Of a DNA stretch of 64,000 nt, positions 60,910-64,000 are shown one piece after another (the first letter of the stretch is position 1; every line of letters begins with the position of its first letter). The stretch spans positions 17,246 to 81,245 of the forward strand of contig NZ_AWSA01000019.1 in assembly GCF_000576595.1 (NCBI RefSeq), read 5' to 3'. The position numbers were made by a program, and so were the translations under genes. The notes beneath the pieces were generated by a model, which was given only the letters and a program-made list of their open reading frames with translations, was not told the DNA's origin and did not search any database. This DNA comes from Intrasporangium oryzae NRRL B-24470 (lineage in GTDB: Bacteria; Actinomycetota; Actinomycetes; Actinomycetales; Dermatophilaceae).

Positions 60910-61629
60910 ATGTCTGAACGCCCCGTGACCCAGCCCGACGCCCAGCTCTCCGGTTTCGTCGTCGCCATCGACGGGCCCTCGGGCTCCGGCAAGTCGAGCG
61001 TCTCGAAGCAGGTCGCCCGAACCCTCGACTTCGGCTACCTCGACACGGGCGCCATGTACCGCGCCCTCACGTGGTGGTGTCTCGAGGAGGGCGTCGACCT
61101 GGCGGACGAGGCTGCGGTCATCGACGCGGCCGAGGCGTTCCCCCTCACGATCGGCACCGACCCCGACGCTCCGACCGTCGAGGTCGCCGGACACGACGTG
61201 GCGGCAGACATCCGGGAGACCCGGATCTCCACCCAGGTGTCGGCCGTCGCCGGCGTCATCCCCGTCCGCGAGATCATGCGCCGGCTCCAGCGTCGGCTCA
61301 TCTCCGAGGCGGGCGCGTCCCGGGGCGGGGTCGTCGCCGAGGGGCGAGACATCACGACCGTCGTCGCGCCGGACGCCCCAGTGCGCATCCTCCTCACGGC
61401 CTCCGAGGAGGCCCGTCTCGCCCGACGGTCGAAGGAACTGCACGGCCACGACGGCGCCGAGGCCGTGGCGGCCACACGCTCGCAGATCGTCGACCGCGAC
61501 AAGGCCGACTCGGCCGTCTCCCAGTTCACCGTCGCCGCCGACGGCGTGACGACGGTCGACACCTCCGACCTCGACTTCGACGGCTCGGTCGCTGCGGTCC
61601 TGCAGGTCGTCGCGGCCGCACGCGCATGA
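60910..61629 (+). CDS. cmk: Cytidylate kinase
   Basis: Phosphorylates CMP/dCMP with ATP. The 239 residues have the P-loop GPSGSGKSS (22-30), FGYLDTGAMYRALTW, and GRDITTVVAPDAPVRILLTASEEARLARR. Coupled by ATGA to the acyltransferase gene and followed by der, a widespread arrangement. Confidence 0.95.
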   Translation: MSERPVTQPDAQLSGFVVAIDGPSGSGKSSVSKQVARTLDFGYLDTGAMYRALTWWCLEEGVDLADEAAVIDAAEAFPLTIGTDPDAPTVEVAGHDVAADIRETRISTQVSAVAGVIPVREIMRRLQRRLISEAGASRGGVVAEGRDITTVVAPDAPVRILLTASEEARLARRSKELHGHDGAEAVAATRSQIVDRDKADSAVSQFTVAADGVTTVDTSDLDFDGSVAAVLQVVAAARA

Positions 61630-62291
61630 AGGCCGTCGTCGCGCCCGACCCACGGCGCGCCAGGGCGGGGCGCCGGGTCGGCCAGGCGATCTTCCACACC
61701 CTCTACCGGGGCGTCCACCACCACGCCGAGCGGGTGCCGATGGACGGGCCCGTCATCCTCGTCGCCAACCACGCCGCCTTCCTCGACGGCCCCCTCGTCT
61801 TCTCGCTCGCCCCTCGGCCGGTCAACTTCCTCGTCAAGCAGGAGGCCTTCCACGGTCCGTTCGGGTGGGTCATCAGTCAGGTCGGCCAGATCCCGATCGA
61901 CCGTTCCGTGGGCGACCGGACGGCCCTCGCGACGGCGAGCGCCGTGCTCGAGCGCGGGGGAGCGGTCGGCATCTTCCCGGAGGGCACGCGCAACGAGGGG
62001 CACGTCGAGGAGGTCAACCAGGGTGCCGCCTGGATCGCCCTGCGCACCCGCGCGCGCATCGTTCCCGTGGCCGTGCTCGGGACGCGGGTCGAGGGTGCGT
62101 CTCCCGACGCCTGGCCGCGCCCACGAGCCACGCTCGTCGTCGACTTCGGCGAGCCCTTCGCGCTCGAGGCCGACCCGTCGGTGCCCGGCCGTGACCGGCT
62201 GCGGAGCGCCAGCGACCAGCTGCGCGACGCACTCGCGTCACACGTACGTCGTGCGCGGGTGGAGAATGGTGCCTCAACTGAACTTCTGTGA
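61626..62291 (+). CDS. Lysophospholipid acyltransferase family (PlsC-like)
   Basis: A 221-residue acyltransferase acting at the membrane. The NHAAFLD motif is the HX4D site with Asn before the His, FPEGTRNEG is the acceptor-binding box, and VPVAVLGTR follows. Specific substrate unknown, possibly 1-acyl-glycerol-3-phosphate. Occurs between cmk and der in many actinobacteria. Confidence 0.9.
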   Translation: MKAVVAPDPRRARAGRRVGQAIFHTLYRGVHHHAERVPMDGPVILVANHAAFLDGPLVFSLAPRPVNFLVKQEAFHGPFGWVISQVGQIPIDRSVGDRTALATASAVLERGGAVGIFPEGTRNEGHVEEVNQGAAWIALRTRARIVPVAVLGTRVEGASPDAWPRPRATLVVDFGEPFALEADPSVPGRDRLRSASDQLRDALASHVRRARVENGASTELL

Positions 62292-62303
62292 TTCGAGGAA
62301 ACC

Positions 62304-63794
62304 GTGACTGACGAGACCGCCCGCCCCGCCGAGGACGAGGGTGCTCCGATCGCGACCGAGGACGACGCCGCCGTCGAGCGGGCCCTGCGCGCCGGCCTCT
62401 CCGACTTCGAGCTGAGCCCCGAGGACGAGGCGCTTCTCGCCGCCCAGGGCCCGTATGCCGCTGACGAGCTCGCGCAGGGACCGCTCCCCGTCGTCGCCGT
62501 CGTCGGCCGTCCCAACGTCGGCAAGTCGAGCCTGGTCAACCGCATCCTCCGGCGGCGCGAGGCCGTCGTCGAGGACGTCCCCGGCGTCACCCGCGACCGC
62601 GTCTCCTACGAGGCGGAGTGGGGTGGCCGCCGCTTCACCCTCGTCGACACGGGCGGGTGGGAGGCCGACGCGAGCGGCATCCACCTGCGCGTCGCCGAGC
62701 AGGCCGAGATCGCAATCGACCTCGCCGACGTCGTCATGTTCGTCGTCGACGCGACGGTCGGCGCGACCGACGACGACGAGGCCGTCGTCAAGCTGCTGCG
62801 AAAGTCGGGCAAGCCGGTCGTCCTCATCGCCAACAAGGTCGACGACGAGCGGGGAGAGGCCGACGCCGCCGCGCTCTGGAACCTCGGTCTCGGGCAGCCC
62901 TACCCGGTCTCGGCCCTGCACGGGCGCGGGAGTGGCGACGCCCTCGACGCGGTCCTCGAGGTGCTCCCCGAGTTCTCGGCGCACGGCGCCTACGCCCAGG
63001 GCGGTCCGCGACGGGTCGCCCTGATCGGTCGCCCCAACGTCGGCAAGTCGAGCCTGCTCAACCGGCTCGCCGGCTCCGAGCGGGTCGTCGTCGACAACAT
63101 TGCCGGGACGACGCGTGACCCGGTCGACGAGCTCATCGAGCTCGGCGGCACGACGTGGCGCTTCGTCGACACTGCGGGGATCCGGCGCCGCGTCCACCAG
63201 ACGCGCGGAGCCGACTTCTACGCCTCCCTGCGCACGCAGACGGCCCTCGAGAAGGCCGAGGTCGCGGTCGTCCTCATCGACGCGGAGCAGCCGATCGCCG
63301 AGCAGGACATCCGCGTCATCCAGCAGGTCATCGACGCCGGCCGTGCCCTCGTCATCGCCTACAACAAGTGGGACACCCTCGACGAGGAGCGCCGCTACTA
63401 CCTCGAGCGCGAGATCGAGAAGGAGCTCGTCCAGGTGCCGTGGGCTCCCCGGGCCAACATCTCCGCACGGACCGGCCGCCACATGGACCGGCTCGTGCCA
63501 GCGATCGAGACCGCGCTCGAGTCGTGGGACACCCGCATCCCGACGGCGAGGCTCAACGCCTTCCTCGGCGAGATCGTCGCGGCCCACCCCCACCCCGTCC
63601 GAGGGGGAAAGCAGCCGCGCATCCTCTTCGCGACCCAGGCCTCGACCCGCCCGCCCCGGTTCGTCATCTTCGCCTCGGGCTTCATCGAGGCGGGCTACCG
63701 CCGGTTCCTCGAGCGGCGCCTGCGCGAGCAGTTCGGCTTCGAGGGCACCCCGATCGAGGTGTCGGTCCGGGTCCGGGAGAAGCGTCGGAGGTGA
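62304..63794 (+). CDS. der: Ribosome biogenesis GTPase Der (EngA)
   Basis: Tandem GTPase for 50S assembly, 496 residues. Two G domains with P-loops [11 protein letters not shown] (about 68-78) and [11 protein letters not shown] (about 242-252), with DTGGWE / DTAGIRRR switch II and NKVD / NKWD base-recognition motifs, then the KH-like C-terminal domain ([11 protein letters not shown]). GAGGAAA precedes the GTG start. An acidic N-terminal tail of ~60 residues contains one octamer copy. Confidence 0.96.
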   Translation: MTDETARPAEDEGAPIATEDDAAVERALRAGLSDFELSPEDEALLAAQGPYAADELAQGPLPVVAVVGRPNVGKSSLVNRILRRREAVVEDVPGVTRDRVSYEAEWGGRRFTLVDTGGWEADASGIHLRVAEQAEIAIDLADVVMFVVDATVGATDDDEAVVKLLRKSGKPVVLIANKVDDERGEADAAALWNLGLGQPYPVSALHGRGSGDALDAVLEVLPEFSAHGAYAQGGPRRVALIGRPNVGKSSLLNRLAGSERVVVDNIAGTTRDPVDELIELGGTTWRFVDTAGIRRRVHQTRGADFYASLRTQTALEKAEVAVVLIDAEQPIAEQDIRVIQQVIDAGRALVIAYNKWDTLDEERRYYLEREIEKELVQVPWAPRANISARTGRHMDRLVPAIETALESWDTRIPTARLNAFLGEIVAAHPHPVRGGKQPRILFATQASTRPPRFVIFASGFIEAGYRRFLERRLREQFGFEGTPIEVSVRVREKRRR

Positions 63795-63865
63795 GCCTCA
63801 CCCAGCCCCTGCGGGCGCGGCGGCCCGTGTCGGCCCCCGATTCGGTTGCAGGGCAGCAGGTGCGC

Positions 63866-63871
63866 TATGGT
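63866..63871 (+). promoter_or_regulatory. -10 box for tRNA-Pro
   Basis: TATGGT 22 bases before the mature tRNA; a -35 is not clear. Confidence 0.4.
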
Positions 63872-63893
63872 TTCGTTCGCCCCGAGGGGCACA

Positions 63894-63967
<74 letters not shown>

Positions 63968-64000
63968 CCGTGTGTGATGTCCCGAGACACCGTTGACAGG

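Noticed and set aside
1879..62459. The octamer as a KOPS- or Chi-like polar sequence
   Set aside because: Both orientations are equally mixed (16 versus 20) along the window, whereas KOPS and Chi are strongly skewed.

Overview
The window is about 70% G+C DNA from an actinobacterium. Evidence includes the phosphatidyl-inositol-mannoside gene block (PI-phosphate synthase, PatA-like acyltransferase, PimA), many GTG starts, ATGA/GTGA gene overlaps, and many leaderless genes with a TANNNT box 6-7 bases before an RTG start. Gene order thrS-HIT-pgsA-patA-pimA ... pdxS-pdxT-yebC-ruvCAB-yajC-secDF-apt-rel-PPIase-glyoxalase II-hisS follows the Mycobacterium arrangement as I remember it. A Micrococcales member of the Intrasporangiaceae type is my best guess; that is inference.

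Layout. 1-6.2 kb: Na+/H+ antiporter, stand-alone LigD-type polymerase, glutathione peroxidase, pabB, pabC, a PGPGW membrane protein and tRNA-Val. 6.2-18.8 kb: a LacI-family regulator divergent from a tightly coupled ten-gene catabolic operon (aldehyde dehydrogenase, IolD, HpcH/HpaI aldolase, three Gfo/Idh/MocA dehydrogenases, a D-2-hydroxyacid dehydrogenase, an SDR and two TIM-barrel isomerases). It resembles inositol catabolism but has no IolB, IolC, IolJ or transporter. 18.9-24.2 kb: MOSC-like and flavin-reductase genes, then a TetR regulator divergent from a thiolase / FabG4-like reductase / MaoC dehydratase cassette. 24.3-31.95 kb: thrS, a structured intergenic region, then HIT, pgsA, patA, pimA, a LemA-like gene and pdxS. 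32-33.1 kb: a frameshifted DUF4037 gene between two related ~70-bp palindromic elements. 33.1-38.4 kb: kynU (minus), pdxT, yebC, ruvCAB. 38.6-44.9 kb: yajC-secD-secF-apt-rel. 45-49.8 kb: DUF349 protein and cyclophilin (minus), then glyoxalase II-like and hisS. 49.8-53.7 kb (minus): an Lgt-like protein, a radical SAM protein of the MJ0619/tetraether-synthase type and three small membrane proteins. 53.8-63.8 kb: ald, xerD, parA, scpA, scpB, rluB, tyrA, cmk, an acyltransferase and der. The window ends with tRNA-Pro.

The strongest unexplained signal is the octamer CGGCATAC/GTATGCCG. The heptamer core occurs 36 times by eye, on both strands, in several reading frames and often through rare codons. 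In two places it is arranged as inverted pairs that build the terminator after pdxS and the one after rel. This resembles how DNA-uptake sequences are laid out in other bacteria, but its role here is unknown. Other points of interest are the IolB/IolC-less cyclitol-type operon, the radical SAM plus Lgt-like pair, the paired palindromes around the broken DUF4037 gene, and an apparent CTG start for xerD.
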